Shown: positions 12,188 to 24,488 of the stretch, piece by piece
Numbering within the stretch: the stretch's first letter is position 1
Layout of the letters: each line of letters opens with the position of its first letter
NCBI GenBank assembly: GCA_030374765.1
Contig: JARGXX010000138.1
Span: 1,302,001-1,366,000 of the forward strand
Length of the DNA stretch: 64,000 bases
Direction of reading: 5' to 3'
Source of the DNA: Agarophyton chilense
Lineage: Eukaryota; Rhodophyta; Florideophyceae; Gracilariales; Gracilariaceae
Position numbers and translations under genes: made by a program
The notes under the pieces: generated by a model
Databases searched by the model: none
Seen by the model: the letters and a program-made list of their open reading frames with translations, nothing else
What the model was told of the DNA's origin: nothing

Positions 12188-12215
12188 GTGTTGTCCGATC
12201 TGAACGTTTGGCCCA
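12188..12215 (+). repeat. short 3' LTR remnant of the 7.7-12.2 kb copia element
   Basis: TGTTGTCCGATCTGAACG and the following GTTTGGCC match the 5' LTR start at 7746. The match follows a purine-rich tract (AGGAAGCAGGGGAG). The rest of the LTR is not recognisable. Confidence 0.5.
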
Positions 12216-12402
12216 CTAGGCTGTCATGGATGTGCACTTGCGTATTCGACATGGTACAAGACTGGTCCTGAAATCCATCCCGTGGGAAATCGCGAAAGTG
12301 GAATCTGAGAGTGTTGTTATCGGAAAGCATGTACTACAAGCCATTGGTTGCGACAACAAAGCGCTTCTTACAGCTGTGAGTCACAAACACAAAAGGGCCA
12401 TC
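12216..12402 (+). mobile_element. second part of the old element's protease region
   Basis: The peptide contains LRIRHGTRLVLKSIPWE and IGKHVLQAIGCDN, which resemble the later half of Ty3-type aspartic protease domains, where the chain ends in an I/L-G-R-x-x-L-E-x-L/I-G strand. It is best explained as the continuation of the region ending at 7745, separated by insertion of the copia element. A minus-strand copia LTR begins directly after it. Confidence 0.45.
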
Positions 12403-12616
12403 TGTTGAAAACACGACTGACCGGACTCTCAAGTCCTGAGCTCGTCCGATTTCTTTTTATACTCTTCAAGAGTTGAAAACCTGCTAAAACCAACTCACAT
12501 ACTCTTGACTGTCTAACTCAGCAGGAGACATATCAGAGTCTCAATTCAAGTAGTACAGTAGATATTAAATAAGTATCTATTCAATTTGTAGTCTGATACC
12601 AATTCAAATACTGTCA
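12403..12616 (-). repeat. 3' LTR of the minus-strand copia element
   Basis: In element orientation it begins TGACAGTATTTG directly after the RNase H region and ends GTGTTTTCAACA, about 214 bases. No partner LTR survives, so the limits rest on TG/CA ends and position. Confidence 0.5.
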
Positions 12617-15330
12617 ACTCTTGCGGCATCAAATCTAGTCCCATCAATTCCCTTCCTTGACGCAAGATTTGCAATCTGCAACTTTGATCTCATATCAACA
12701 AACCGAGACGTTCCCAAGGGCTTTGTAAGAATATCAGCTACCATATTCTCTGTGGGACAGTATACAACTGAAATGAGCCCTTTCGCAACCGCGTCCCGAA
12801 CGAAATGGTAGCGAATGTCAACATGTTTTACCTTCTTCTCTGACGTAGCCCATGCAATTGCTCAACTGTTGTCTTCGTAAAACTTCGTGGCCTCATTTCC
12901 AAATCCGACATCAAGCTCCCGAAGCAATGTCCGTACCCACAACACCTCTTTGACACATTCCGAGAGTGCAATTTACTCAGACACGATAGTGGACAAGACG
13001 ACAGAAAGTTGCTTAAGGCTTCTCCATATAATGGGTGCTCCACCAAGAAATAAAATAAAACCAGTTGTTGATTTCCTGTCGCTTCTGTCACCGGCCCAAT
13101 CTGAATCACAGTAGGCTTCGAGGCGGCACTTCTTCTCAGAATTTGGCTCGTACAGAAGACCATATCTGACGGTACCGTTTACGTACCTTATGGCTCTCTT
13201 CAATCGAATCCAGTCGGTGTGTGTTGGTTGCTTCTGATTTCTACTCAGAACATTAACAGCCACACTTATATCTGGACGAGTTCGGGAGGCCATATACATG
13301 AGCACCCCTGTGTGCTCTCGGTACATTTCTGCAAACTACTGCGAGAGATGGTTGGTGGAGTACATTGTATTCGATGATGTGACCAAAGGAGTCGCAACAG
13401 GTTTGCTCTGATCCATTGACATTGTTCGAATAAGACTAAATGCCATAGAGCTTTGATCAAGGGAGAACACCCCCTTCTTAGCCCCAATTCGAACTCCCAG
13501 GAACTGCTTCACTTCTCTCTAGTCCTTCATGGTGAATCGTTCCATCAGCATCACTTTCACGGTGCTGATCAAAAGACTCATTTCGGCTGATGAGAAGTAC
13601 ATCATCGACATAAACCAGAACCCATACAAACGACTGATTCTTTCTTATGACAAACAGGCACACATCTGAATTCAGACGAGTAAATCCCATGTTCCTCAGA
13701 GAAGTGTTCCACGTCCTATTCCACACCTGAGGAGCCTCCTGTAGGCCGTATAGTGCTCTCTGAAGTAGAAAAGCCTGTCACTCTTGTAGACCGAGACTCA
13801 GACCCTTTGGAGTAGAAAAATACACCGTACTATTGTCCAGGTCTAGCTTTCCATTTAAGAACGCCGTCTTAACGTCCATTTGATGAACACAGTAGTTCCG
13901 AATGCATGCTAGGGCCAAGGAAGTTGGCACTGTCTCAAAGCCAACCATAGGAGAAACATTTGAACATGAGGGTTCTAGCTGAAATCCTTTGGCCACGAGG
14001 CGGGCCTTGTACCTTCCTAACGACCCATCGGGATTCTGCTTGCGCATGAACACAAACCGTGAGTGAATCACTCGAGCTCCGGTTGGAGGCTTCACTACTT
14101 TCCCAGTATGCATGTCCATTAAACTCTGCAGTTCATCTTGAATTGCTCTGCGCCAATTCTGAGCTTCAACAGAATCCAAGCCCTCTTCAATAGATTGAAG
14201 AAGGCTCTTGGCGACATCTATTGTGACATGAGTGCTCCCATAGCGATCGGAAGCGTTACGTTCTCTGTCAGGGTATCTCCCTGCTGGATAGTTAGTGACA
14301 AACTTCTGTAGAGCAGAACCTATGAGCTGTGAGCATCCCTGTTCATTTTCGACATTCCCTCCTTCACCTTCCATGTTCACTCTGTCTGTAGCACTGTGGT
14401 CCAGTTGAACATCTTCACCTTGTACTTCTGCACTGCTGTCTCCCGCACTAATAGTAGATGGACTAGCAGTAGTTCTTGTTCCCTCCTTTTGTGCCTTGTC
14501 ATTCGGCACATTCGGCTCGTGCATGTCGTCATTCAACTCCAATTCATCATTCTCATGAATGACTGTACCATCTCCAGGGAATAATCGGCGTCCAGGAAAA
14601 ACATTCTCATTAACTTTAATATGTCGTGCATGTCGTGCAGTAATAACTTGCTTTGCTGCTGTGTCGTAGACCCTGTAATTCAAACGAGGAAGGCTGCGAA
14701 GTAGGATACACCTCTTCGACTTCGGCTATAGCTATGTTCGTTTTGGAGCATGGACCCACACCTCACACCCGAATGTTCTCATATTTCCAACACACGGCCT
14801 TTCGGAAGTCAACATCTCCATCGGTGTTCTTCCATCATTACTGTCCGTCCTAGTAATGTTCTTAAGATACTCTGCAGTACAAAGAGCCTCTCCCCAAAAC
14901 CTTTGAGGAAGACTGGCATGCCTCAGCATGCTCCGAACCATATTCAATAGCATTCGATTTAATCTCTCCGCATTTCCATTTTGTTGCGGAGTATATGGAG
15001 CAGAGTTTTCCCATTCAATTCCGTGCTCTCGCAGATAATTACGAAGTCCTACGTACTCTGGACCATTGCCAGAGTACATTTGCCTGACGAGGCAAGAAAA
15101 TCTTCTTTCAAACCGCTTTTGAAACTTAACAAAAGCTTCCTTCTCATCACTTCTTTTCTTCAGAAGTTCGATATACCTAAAACCAGAGTACTGATCCGTA
15201 AAAGTTACAAAGAACTTGTTACCACTAATACTTGAAGTGGAAATTGGTCCGCAAATGTCCGAATAGATCACCTCTCCTGGTTCATATGCGCTGCTAACCC
15301 TTCACTTCAATGAGAGTCAGGACATCTTGC
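12403..15330 (-). mobile_element. Ty1/copia retrotransposon, 5'-truncated
   Basis: Read on the minus strand, the integrase core (YSDICGPISTSS, then NGPEYVGLRN and PYTPQQNGNAERLNRM) lies at about 14,750-15,320. Reverse transcriptase follows at about 13,480-14,150 with YVDDVLLISRNE near 13,600. RNase H follows at about 12,660-13,330 with CDSDWAGDRSDRKSTTGF and the end motif VKHVDIRYHFVRD, ENMVADILTKP. The 3' LTR is about 12403-12616, bounded by TG and CA in element orientation. Gag, protease and the 5' LTR are missing at the junction with the next element near 15,330. It has several breaks. Confidence 0.8.
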
Positions 15331-18300
15331 CCTCACTTCATGGCGCACATTCCACCCTTATGTCAGGTTTTAACCTCTTGGTTTTCACCCAAGAGGTTTT
15401 CCGTCACAGTACGTACGCAATAGTGCTGCTGTACGAAGCCGCACGATTTTTCAACGCCTTCCCGATCTCGGAAACTATCGTGAATGCTTTAGCACCGGCA
15501 GATCGGACAGTGAAAAGCTTAATGGCTTTCGTTTTGCTTTCCACTGCATACAAAAATGGTGTGAGTGACGTGATGAAAATGGTTGAGGCCTACAAGGAAG
15601 TCCGCAATTTGAGCCCATACTTCTCGAATCCAACTAGATCAAGAAGTAACCTACATGTTCTTCCTCCTCCACCGCCTTCATTCTTTTTCCAGAATGCAGA
15701 CTCGCCGCAGTCGGCAACACCCGCGAACCACAATGGTAGCTCTCCAACCGTTACTGGACCGACACCACAAGATGCATCGCACGGAAATCCCACCGTTTCG
15801 GTACATCAGACATTCCATGCGCCGCCGTCGTTTCCCAACCAGGATACGCCCAAAAAGGCCGCCTCGGTCGCCACCTACTTTAAGGATTTGAAGTTCAACG
15901 GCTCCAAGGAACAGTCTATTCGCTACACCCTTCGGGACTATGAGGTTTGCTCTCATCAGTTTGAACTCTCCGAAGATCAACGTCAGAATTTCTTTGTCAA
16001 AGTCTTCGGAGGGGCCGCTCGAGAATTCTTCTTCGAGAACACCGTACCCGGTATGCCTTTCCAGGCTATGGTGAAGATCATGTTGGACGAATATGACAAT
16101 GATGCTCGACAGCTTGCCGCTCAAGCTGAACTTGAACGTATCACTGTTGATCAGATCATGGAAGAGAAAAAATTAACCGATTCGGACTTTGGACTGACCA
16201 ACTTGGTAGACAAGATCAATTCTCTTACTCTTCAGGCTCCCCCTCAATTTCAAGAAAAGAAGAATCTTTCCAAGGACACACCCTCTGGTTCATCAGGTAC
16301 ATTCTACCAACAGTATGGAGTGCCACCAAACCGTTTGAAAGGTCGCTCTCGGATGTTTCAAAGGAGACGCAACCCGATTGGAAAGGATGGAAAACGGATG
16401 CAGTGCCACATATGTGGAAGCGAAGATCACTTCGCAAAGGATCACCCAGCTCGTTCACGATTCAACCGCATTCGGAATGGAGTTGTACATTCTCTCAGAC
16501 AGGGAACTTCAGCAATCCACGTCCTATCCGAGGTCGTGAATTCTCTGAGGGATGAAGACACTTCGTCTGACACTGAGTCGGAGAATAAGGAATCCACAGA
16601 CTTGGAAACCTTTTTCACCTTAACGGTAGACGACCAGCACTCAGATCCACATACACTTTCGGACGCCGATCTAACCAACTACGTGGACCAAAAGGAACTT
16701 CACGCTCACTTGGTTTCTTTTCTTTCTGCTTCACCGTCGGTTAATGTTAATTCGAAGAGGCACGTTCGCTTGAAGGACCGTTCGGATGTTTCTCAGGATG
16801 CCTAGAAGGTGGGCTTGCTCCTAGCTATCCGAAGAATGCATCTGCACTCTGCAGTATTGCATCCAGGCGCAACCGGTTCAAATGCCACCGACACCGGAAA
16901 GAAGTTATCGACTGTACTTCTGTCTACAGCTCCTCGTTCACGAAACGTACCGACAAAGGTTATCTTCCAGGCTTTTGCGTAGACATTGGCGCACCGCGCT
17001 CTGTTATCGGTATCAAGGAAGCTCGTAGGATCTACAACCGCTTTGGTAAGCAGCTACGACTACTCAGGTCAAACCGCAAGTTCAGGTTCGCTGACTCCGT
17101 ATATGAGTCTATGGGAAGGATAACAATCCCGTTGAGCACCCCTCCAGGGATACAAACCGTATCGGTACAATTTGATGTCATCGCAGCAGACATACCCGCT
17201 CTCATGGGAATGGACGTGCTCGACCAGCACTCACTGGCTCCATGTACAGTGACCAACCGGTTGATAAATCGCACTGTGATGGAAGAAGATGGCAACTCTT
17301 ATGTCATTGACGACTGGCAGGTACCTTTGACACCCGTCCTCGGAGAAACTCTACAACTTGTTGAGGAGAGCTCGTCCAGATGACACCACCCCGGAAACCC
17401 GAAGGCAGCTCGAGGAGATTAGTCGTTCCTGCGATCCATGCCAACGGATCCAGCCCGGACCTACTCGGTGTAAGGTCTCACTTGGTACAGAAAACATTCG
17501 ATTCAATGAGGAGATAATCATTGACATCATGTACCTCGAAGGGAAGCCTGTCCTACACATGGTTGACGCTCAGACGCACTTTTCGGCCGCTCGTTTTCTT
17601 CCCGACGTCTCGAATAAGACCATATGGAGGTGCATTGTTGAGTAATGGATATCGGTCTACACTGGGAACCCGAACCGCATCAAGGTCGATCAAGGCTCCG
17701 CTTTCGGTAACAGCTTCATTTCTCTCGCAAGATCATCCAACATCGATGTTGTACGAACGGGAATTGAATCTCACTCCTCCATGGGTATAGGAGAGCGATA
17801 TCATGATCCGCTTCGAAAGACCTTTAGGAAACTGAGAATTGTCTCTCCCAATGTGGAGCTCAGTACGCTACTTTCCTTTTCGGTTTATGCGATGAACAAC
17901 ACTCTTGGACCTGAAGGTTTAGTTCCATCCGTACTGGTATTTGGAGAATTTCCTTCACTTCGCATGCTTGGCGAGGATCTTGAATCCAAAGCTACTCTGG
18001 ACGAGAGAGCCCAATTAGTTAGCACAGCTCGGAAAGAGATAGAACAACAATGGTAAAACTACGCGTTCAGCGCGCACTTCGCCACAACGTTCCGTCATCG
18101 GCTAATGCCGCGTACCAACCTGGGGACAAAGTTCACGTCTGGAGGGAGAAGATCGTTGCAAACCGTATCGGTGAATGGCTTGGACCTTTTGAGATCGTCG
18201 CTGTAGATCATGACGCGAAGCTTGTTCATCTACGTCTGTCTCCGAATGCGAACCTAAGTTCCTTCAACTTTGCACAGGTGAAGCTTTACGCTCGACCGCA

Positions 18301-20560
18301 AGAGGTATCTCACACCCATATGTGCGAGTTAATGGACGCTATAAGTCACTACCGCTCGAAGGTTGACGACGTCTTTATGACGGTGATTCTTAGTTCTAGT
18401 GATCCCCGCGCACATGACCCGCGCATGGCTATCGCTAAGAAGGAAGAGCTTCGAGGATTGCTCGAAAGAGGAACCTTTAAGGTCACCCTGAAGCAGGATA
18501 TACCACCCGATGGGAATGTCTTATCTGGTCGATTTGTTTTGGCTATCAAGTCAACCGAAGACGGTGAAGAGAAGTTCAAAGCCCGATATGTCATCGGCGG
18601 ACACCGTGATCGGATGAAGCACCTGATGGCTCACTACAGTCAAACGCTCCAACCACAATCGGTTCGAATTATCCTTGCGCTATCATCCCTTTTAGGTTTT
18701 GAGTTGTGAACCAACGACATTACGCAGGCTTACTTGCAATCTATGGAACCACTTTCACGCGAACTATTCATCGCTGATCCCGTTCCGGAATTCGAGTTGA
18801 AGCCGAGTCAGGCGCTACAACTTCTGAAACCACTTTATGGTCTGTGCGAATCTGGAGACCTATGGTTTTCTACAATGGATAAGCACCACCGACTGGATTT
18901 GGGTATGAAGGTAATGCGATCAGACCCAGCGCTGTACTACCTTCACCGAAATGGTAATTTTATCGGTCTCTCAGGATCATATGTGGATGATCTACTACGC
19001 TCTGGTGATAATGAGTTTCGCGCTATTTGCGACCGCACACGGGAAAAGTTCGAAGCTAAGGCGGATTCTTTTCCTCCGTGTACCCTCACGGGATTCCAGA
19101 TAGAACCCAACCGCATTGGTGACTACTGCATAACGCAGCACAGCTACGTCAAGAAGCTCACCAACTTGGGAAAAGACGCTAACTTTCAGGACTTTGCCTC
19201 AATTCAAATGAAGCTCGCATGGCTCGCGCACTTGCGTATTGATATACTATATCACGTTTCGTAGTTCACGAAAATCACCAAGGACCGATTTGAACAAGAC
19301 CGCAAGGGTATTATCAAGAGAGTCAATGAGACCATCGACAACGCAAAATCTCATGATCTCTCGGTACATTTCCCGAAGCTTGACCGTGATTCGCTTCACC
19401 TACTTGGGGTATCGGACGCATCATTCGCTACGAACGTGGACCTAACCTCCCAGCTTGGTTACATCGTGTTCTTGTCGGACCATTTCGGTAGAGTCATTCC
19501 AATCGCGTTCAAATCCTATAAGGCACGACGAGTTACTCACTCTTCGTTCGCAGCTGAACTTATTGCCTTTGCAGATATGTACGATGCCGCTTTTACGCTA
19601 TCGACCGAACTCGGACTTTTACTTGGCATATCACCTCTCCCGGTTTGTCTACTCATTGATTCAAAGTCGTTGTTCGACATTATCCACAAAGGGTCTCGTA
19701 CATCCGAAAAACGGTTGATGATTGACATCGCCATCGCTTGCAAAGGATACCACTCAGGTTATATCTCAGACATTGGTTTTATCCCTAGTGGTCAAAATCT
19801 TGCAGACCATCTCACAAAGACAACTAATGTCACACCGCTTCGGGAAGTTCTAAAGACGTGTATTTGGAATATCATACCTGAGCAATATATTGTTCGCTCG
19901 AACCAGAGCGAGTATCATCGACCCGCAGGAGAAATGTTACAACCAGATGGTGAATGGCGATGGACTGTTGCTATCGAATGTTCCGATACATGAGCAAAAT
20001 TTCACCTTTAAGGTCTTTTTGGCCAAAAAAATGTATTCGTACGAAACATCGTTCGGAAAGCCCCTCTTATCTGGCAAGCCAGACCCCTCAATTCTGCGGT
20101 ACCCGTGTAAGGGCTCCACAGCAAAGCACGTCCGCACCCCTCACGTCAATCGACGCAGGTCAGTTCTCGACCGCCGTGGTTAACAGACCGGTATTTATAC
20201 CGATCTGATACTGTACGCTTCTTTACGGACCTGGGTTCGAACCTTGACAGGTATTCTTTTTCAAATTGGATGCCCAATGGTGCCGCTTCCGCATGTGGAG
20301 GGAGTGTGCATGTCAGGCTGACAGTGGTACTTGCGTCAGAGGCCCGCTTGGGCCGCACTTGTGGACCGCATAGGTAGTTAAAATTCTACCTAAGCTTCTA
20401 GTGAGCTCGCTAGTGATCTGACCCATGTGGGAGACAAGATACAAAGAATAAAGAAGATAAGCAGTTAAAGTAACACGATTGTTCGTGCCCGACTGCGTAC
20501 AGAGGCTGTTGTCAGCTCTGGTCTTCTACATCCTTGTTCTTACAACTTATCCTACGACCT
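15330..20560 (+). mobile_element. divergent copia-like retroelement
   Basis: Parts in order are: gag with a proline-rich section and zinc knuckle CHICGSEDHFAKDH (about 15,330-16,800); protease region (VDIGAPRSVIG, then PALMGMDVLDQHS) about 16,960-17,250; integrase (C-x2-C then IIDIMYLEGKPVLHMVDAQT) from about 17,400; an integrase C-terminal SH3-like section containing a GPF motif near 18,180; reverse transcriptase about 18,420-19,260 with YVDD near 18,985; and RNase H about 19,430-19,850. Integrase before reverse transcriptase makes it copia-ordered. A purine-rich tract at about 20,294 and a TG start at 20,311 suggest a 3' LTR; no 5' LTR is seen. It has about half a dozen breaks. Confidence 0.75.
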
Positions 20561-20925
20561 TCCAGGTTTTCTATCGATACCGTACCGGACCGCGCTTACC
20601 GCCGTGCCAACGCAAAAGGACCCGCCAGCGAAGAGATCGTCACCAAGGCATCGAAGAACGTCAAAATGCCCGCTCACGCTATACTATAGAACGCAACGGG
20701 CCACACTAATGCTTGCTGATACAGTCAACCAAATTTCCATATATCAAACCAGAAGAAAGTGTGTTACGTGTTGGTCCGTAGTCAGCCGCAGCTACGCCAG
20801 CACCATCCCAGACACGTTCGTGCTGGGAACCCTTTCATAAATGGTTATACATTGACTGTGAAACAATGAAACTCTACATATAAAACAGAAACCCCATATT
20901 TTTAATCCCAACAAAATTTTATAAT
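20561..20925. other. unassigned stretch
   Basis: GC-rich sequence to about 20,830, then AT-rich. Short ORFs show no domain. The outer limit of the preceding 3' LTR is uncertain, so part may belong to it. Confidence 0.3.
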
Positions 20926-21960
20926 TTCATATATACAGTAACCACAAATGTAGCCTTCTGATAGCCCGTCATAGCTCTTTTTTGTAGTATAGCAATGAGA
21001 CGCTTTGGAATAGATTTGTAGAGGTTCTCCAAGAGCTTTGCAGGAATAGTCTCCAAAACATCGCCAATTTGATGAGCCAGATCCTTCACAGTGTTAAACT
21101 CCCTACTCTCTGCTTACGGACGCTTGAACAGCCCCGCTCAGACATTCTCAATGATGTTCAGATCCGGGCTTTTGGGCGGCCAGTCCAAAACTGTTCCATT
21201 CTTCTCTTTTTTCCGAGTATTTAGTCGCACTTCCACGATCGGGAATAGCTCCATCGTGCATAAATCCAGTCCTCTCCCACAGCGGAAGCAGCAAAATGTA
21301 AAATATCGTTACTAAGGGCTTCAGTGTAGATTTTTTGCGTCAGCTTGCCATTAAACCCGACAAAAATTTCACTACCATAATATGGTAAAGCGGCCCTAAT
21401 CATCACCGACTTTCTCCCTTGAACTCTCTTTAAGAAAATTTATGGCTCTGTCCTTAAATCATTCATATAAAAAGCGAGGTCCGGACCGTCAAGGGTAAAC
21501 TTTTGTTCATCAGAAAAGATAACATTTTTCTACTGAATAGCCTCCAATGAGAGGTTCTATTTCGCCCATTATATACGATTCATTTTGTGTTTCTGAGTCA
21601 TATCAGAAATTTTCTTCATGTTTCTATACCTCACATATAGACCGCCTCTTAGAATTTCCTGTACACCCCGCACCCCGTCCTCTAATTCAAAGGTTTTCTG
21701 CACTTCTGATACTGATGATTGACAAAGTCTGACATCCAAAATTACCACTTTTCTAGTTTTTTCTGTTATTTTTGATTACGGGCCTTCCACTAATTCTGTT
21801 GGCTTTTCTTTGAACGCATGATAAACTGATGAATAGTGGTACGGTGGCGTCCAAGCTCTTGTACAATCTCTTGATGACTCATGTCGTCGGAATGATGAGC
21901 TAAGATTTGGACTTTTTTGAAGTCTGATAAGTACTTATATTTTTAGTGCAATTGTACTTT
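20926..21960 (-). mobile_element. Tc1/mariner-type transposase relic
   Basis: On the minus strand the N-terminal helix-turn-helix (SHQEIVQELGRHRTTIHQF) lies near 21,830-21,890. The first catalytic Asp lies in SDEQKFTLDGPDLAFYMND (near 21,470-21,520), and the second-Asp region is FMHDGAI (near 21,255). The family signature DWPPKSPDLNIIENV lies near 21,140-21,190, and the end peptide IPKRLIAI near 20,990-21,010. Stops and at least one frame change, between the FMHDGAI region and the DWPPKSPDLN region, show that it is dead. I could not find a convincing pair of terminal inverted repeats; TATACAGTAACCAC at 20,932 is the best candidate for one end. Confidence 0.7.
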
Positions 21961-22034
21961 CCGACTAGGGGTTCAAGAGGTATTCATAGAACTGAGATGC
22001 ATTCCTTCATAAGGTGAGTCGTGGTATGAAGTCT

Positions 22035-22137
22035 TGGCGTAGTGGACGCGTGGAAGCGTTGGACTCATGGATATATTGGCCATAATTTACGGAATAGTGT
22101 AGTAGAATAGTGTAAGGGTTGGCCCAGGTATGAACTC
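22035..22137 (+). other. possible pol III A and B boxes (tRNA-derived relic)
   Basis: TGGCGTAGTGG at 22035-22045 fits the tRNA A box, and AGGTATGAACTC at about 22126-22137 resembles a degenerate B box. GGACTCATGGA between them recalls a CAT anticodon loop. The spacing is too wide for an ordinary tRNA and no cloverleaf closes, so at most it is a SINE head or tRNA relic. Confidence 0.2.
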
Positions 22138-22359
22138 GGCACTCTCCAGATTGAAGGAACATGGAAATGTGGTTACAGATGTTTTCTAAAATTTCTGAAA
22201 CCCCTAGGATATTGTACAGAATAGTACATAGGCAATGGTGAGTGCACCAATGGCACGACTAAGTGAAGCCAAACCGGCTAAACGCCTTGTCTGCTTTCGC
22301 TTGCGCAACGAATGTAGCTTCTTCTGGAGCGATTTTGCAATATTCAGATATATTTTAAA

Positions 22360-22608
22360 GGTTAATCGGGAACAAACAAAACAGAAACAGTTTTAGTAGA
22401 ACCTAAACATCATCAGAAGCCGCTAACTTCGCTAGTACCTCGATCACCTAATGTGCATCAAAGCTTAAGGACCTGGCTAGACCAAGTTGACAAATACAAG
22501 ACTCAAAATAAACGGTTGCCGAGCAACCATTTATACAAAATCAAACATTCATATTCAAACCTCTAACATTCATAATACAAACTCAACCAATTGAATTCAA
22601 ACATTCAT
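22360..22608 (-). repeat. 3' LTR of the 22.4-27.3 kb element
   Basis: Matches 27106-27318 through blocks such as GTTTTAGTAGAACCTAAACA and CAAACATTCATAT. It carries extra repeats of ATTCATA that make it longer than its partner. In element orientation a purine tract (AAAAGAAAAGAGGGAGAA) precedes it. Confidence 0.75.
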
Positions 22609-24338
22609 ATTCTCCCTCTTTTCTTTTGAGAAACAAACTTATATAAGAACCTTGGTTGACTAACGAACACATGCCTGATCAAAATCCTTACAGAGTGCGC
22701 CAATATAGAGCGTGAATTGTAAAGATTTGTTCATTGGACTCTCTCTCTCTTGGTAAGAGGATCTGCAGGATTTATCTTACCCGGAATCTATATCATGCGA
22801 CTGATGTTGCCAATTTCAAACTCATATATGATAACAGCCACATCTGCTCGAATGCTTCTGTCCGCCAATTTCTGACACCTAGACAAATAATCATATAAGT
22901 GTTTAGAGCCAACGCAGACAACAACATCCACCTTCATATGAAGAAGGTTTGCGTATGCCGCAGCTAGAATCTTGGCTTCATCTATAGCGGCTCCAGCAGC
23001 AAGAATCTTGGCTGCTCCAATTGACTTGACAGTACGTCTGGATTTGTTTGAACTCCAATGCAGAGCATGATATATGGAATCCTTCTTGAAATCGCCAATG
23101 AGCAAACCGGCGATGAACCCAAGTTGCTCACATTCATTGGAACGACTCGCATCGGAGAAAAAAAAACCGAAAGATTATGTGGGGTTCCATTTTTAGGACG
23201 CGTGTAACGAAATTAGGTTCCAAGTTTCTTCAGAACTCTCAGACTATTAAGTTAAGCGATGATATCTGATACCGTAAACTTTCCACCTTTCTGCTGAAGA
23301 AAACTGGAGTAGAATGAACAAAACGGAGTAGCAACTATGCCAATCCAACCAATGGACCCATTTAGAGAGCGAAAATCTGAAAGTTCGATTTGTTTCAGGG
23401 GCTCTTCAATTTGCCGACGACGAAAACGATCTAATGGATAACTCTCAACAGCGTTCAATTTTTCATTTGCACTTACTACGAGTGATTAGTCATCATGTTG
23501 AACAATTGTCAGACCGTAGTATATGAAGCGTTCAGGATCATAAACAATGGTATCAAGTGTGAATCGAGCGTCGATCTTTTCCACAATCGCCTTAACATGG
23601 GATGTTTCTTCAGCAATTAGATATCATCAACAACTTTTGTTGCAATAACGAAGACACGACCAAAACGAGAATCTATCATGTAGAACAATTAAAGGATGTA
23701 CGATAGCAGCCTAAACCCAATCTCATAAAAGAAAGAGTCACTTTGGTCTTGCCATTTAGCACGGGCGTTAACAAGTGCATACGCAGCCGTGAGTAAAAGC
23801 CAACACAAAGTTTTCTTCTTACATTCAAGAGGAGGCACAACGTAGATATCATGTTCAGCGTTGCCAGTCTGGAAGAAGGCAGACTGGACATCAATCTTAG
23901 CTGTAGTGCATTTGAAAATGTGGGCAATCAACGAAAGCACTCGTATTCTAATAGGAGGGCAAACAGCAGAATCGGTTTTCAAATGAAGCCTATCTCAGTC
24001 TTTGTTTCCATGCGGAGTGATTCTTTCTTTCATCATCAAGGTGGCATCATATTTGATTTGGAATTTGTATAGGGCATGGGTTGATATAATGTTGGAGTTT
24101 GTTGGTATTTCCGAAACATGAATTTCTTTGACAGTCTTCTTCAAGTTAATCTCCTCGGTATTTTATGTGTTTTGAATAAAAAATGGGGTAGAATTTGCGC
24201 TTAGTAAAGGAGAAACTGTTTGGTACTGAGCAGATCATAATAACTCTGCAATGCTTCTTTCTCAGAACTAAAAAACTCGACACTTGGCAAAAGTTGAGCC
24301 TTATTAGTAAACTATTCAGCAGATTCATCTGCAGTGTA

Positions 24339-24488
24339 TTTCCATTGTTCGCCGTGTAAATCTAAGGTGTCAACATCTCCATCAGTATAGTTCACTTTAT
24401 ATTTGTTAGATTCTTCGTCATAGTTTCCGACAGTAGCGGAGTAGAATTGATCATCATTTGGCCAATAGACTTCAATCGCATCTCCAAC
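24339..24488 (-). other. Tudor-like domain inside the old copia-like element
   Basis: The peptide starts VGDAIEVYWPNDDQFYSATV and continues with VNYTDGDVDTLDL and W. This is the five-strand pattern of Tudor or Tudor-like folds (VGD-x-V-x-W, aromatic pair, Y-D/T-D-G-D, L-x-x-x-x-W). It lies between integrase and reverse transcriptase, at the same place as in the 61-64 kb copy. Confidence 0.6.

Larger units (their letters stand above)
7746..12215 (+). mobile_element. Ty1/copia retrotransposon, nearly complete
   Basis: Parts in order are: LTR-like 5' end from 7746 (TGTTGTCCGAT); primer site TTATGGGCCT at 8008-8017; gag of UBN2 type from 8069; CCHC knuckle CFFCNGKGHIKRFC near 8,720; protease LDSGATKHM near 8,950; integrase with HKRLGHPG near 9,390 and its core to about 10,300; reverse transcriptase about 10,600-11,560 with YVDD near 11,180; and RNase H about 11,650-12,100 ending at a purine-rich tract. 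The 3' LTR starts at 12188 with the same TGTTGTCCGAT, but only about 28 bases match before sequence of the older host element resumes. It has a handful of breaks. It lies inside the older gag-protease element. Confidence 0.85.

Noticed and set aside
22035-22137. tRNA gene with A and B boxes
   Set aside because: Box spacing is too wide and neither acceptor nor T stem closes; kept only as a weak relic.
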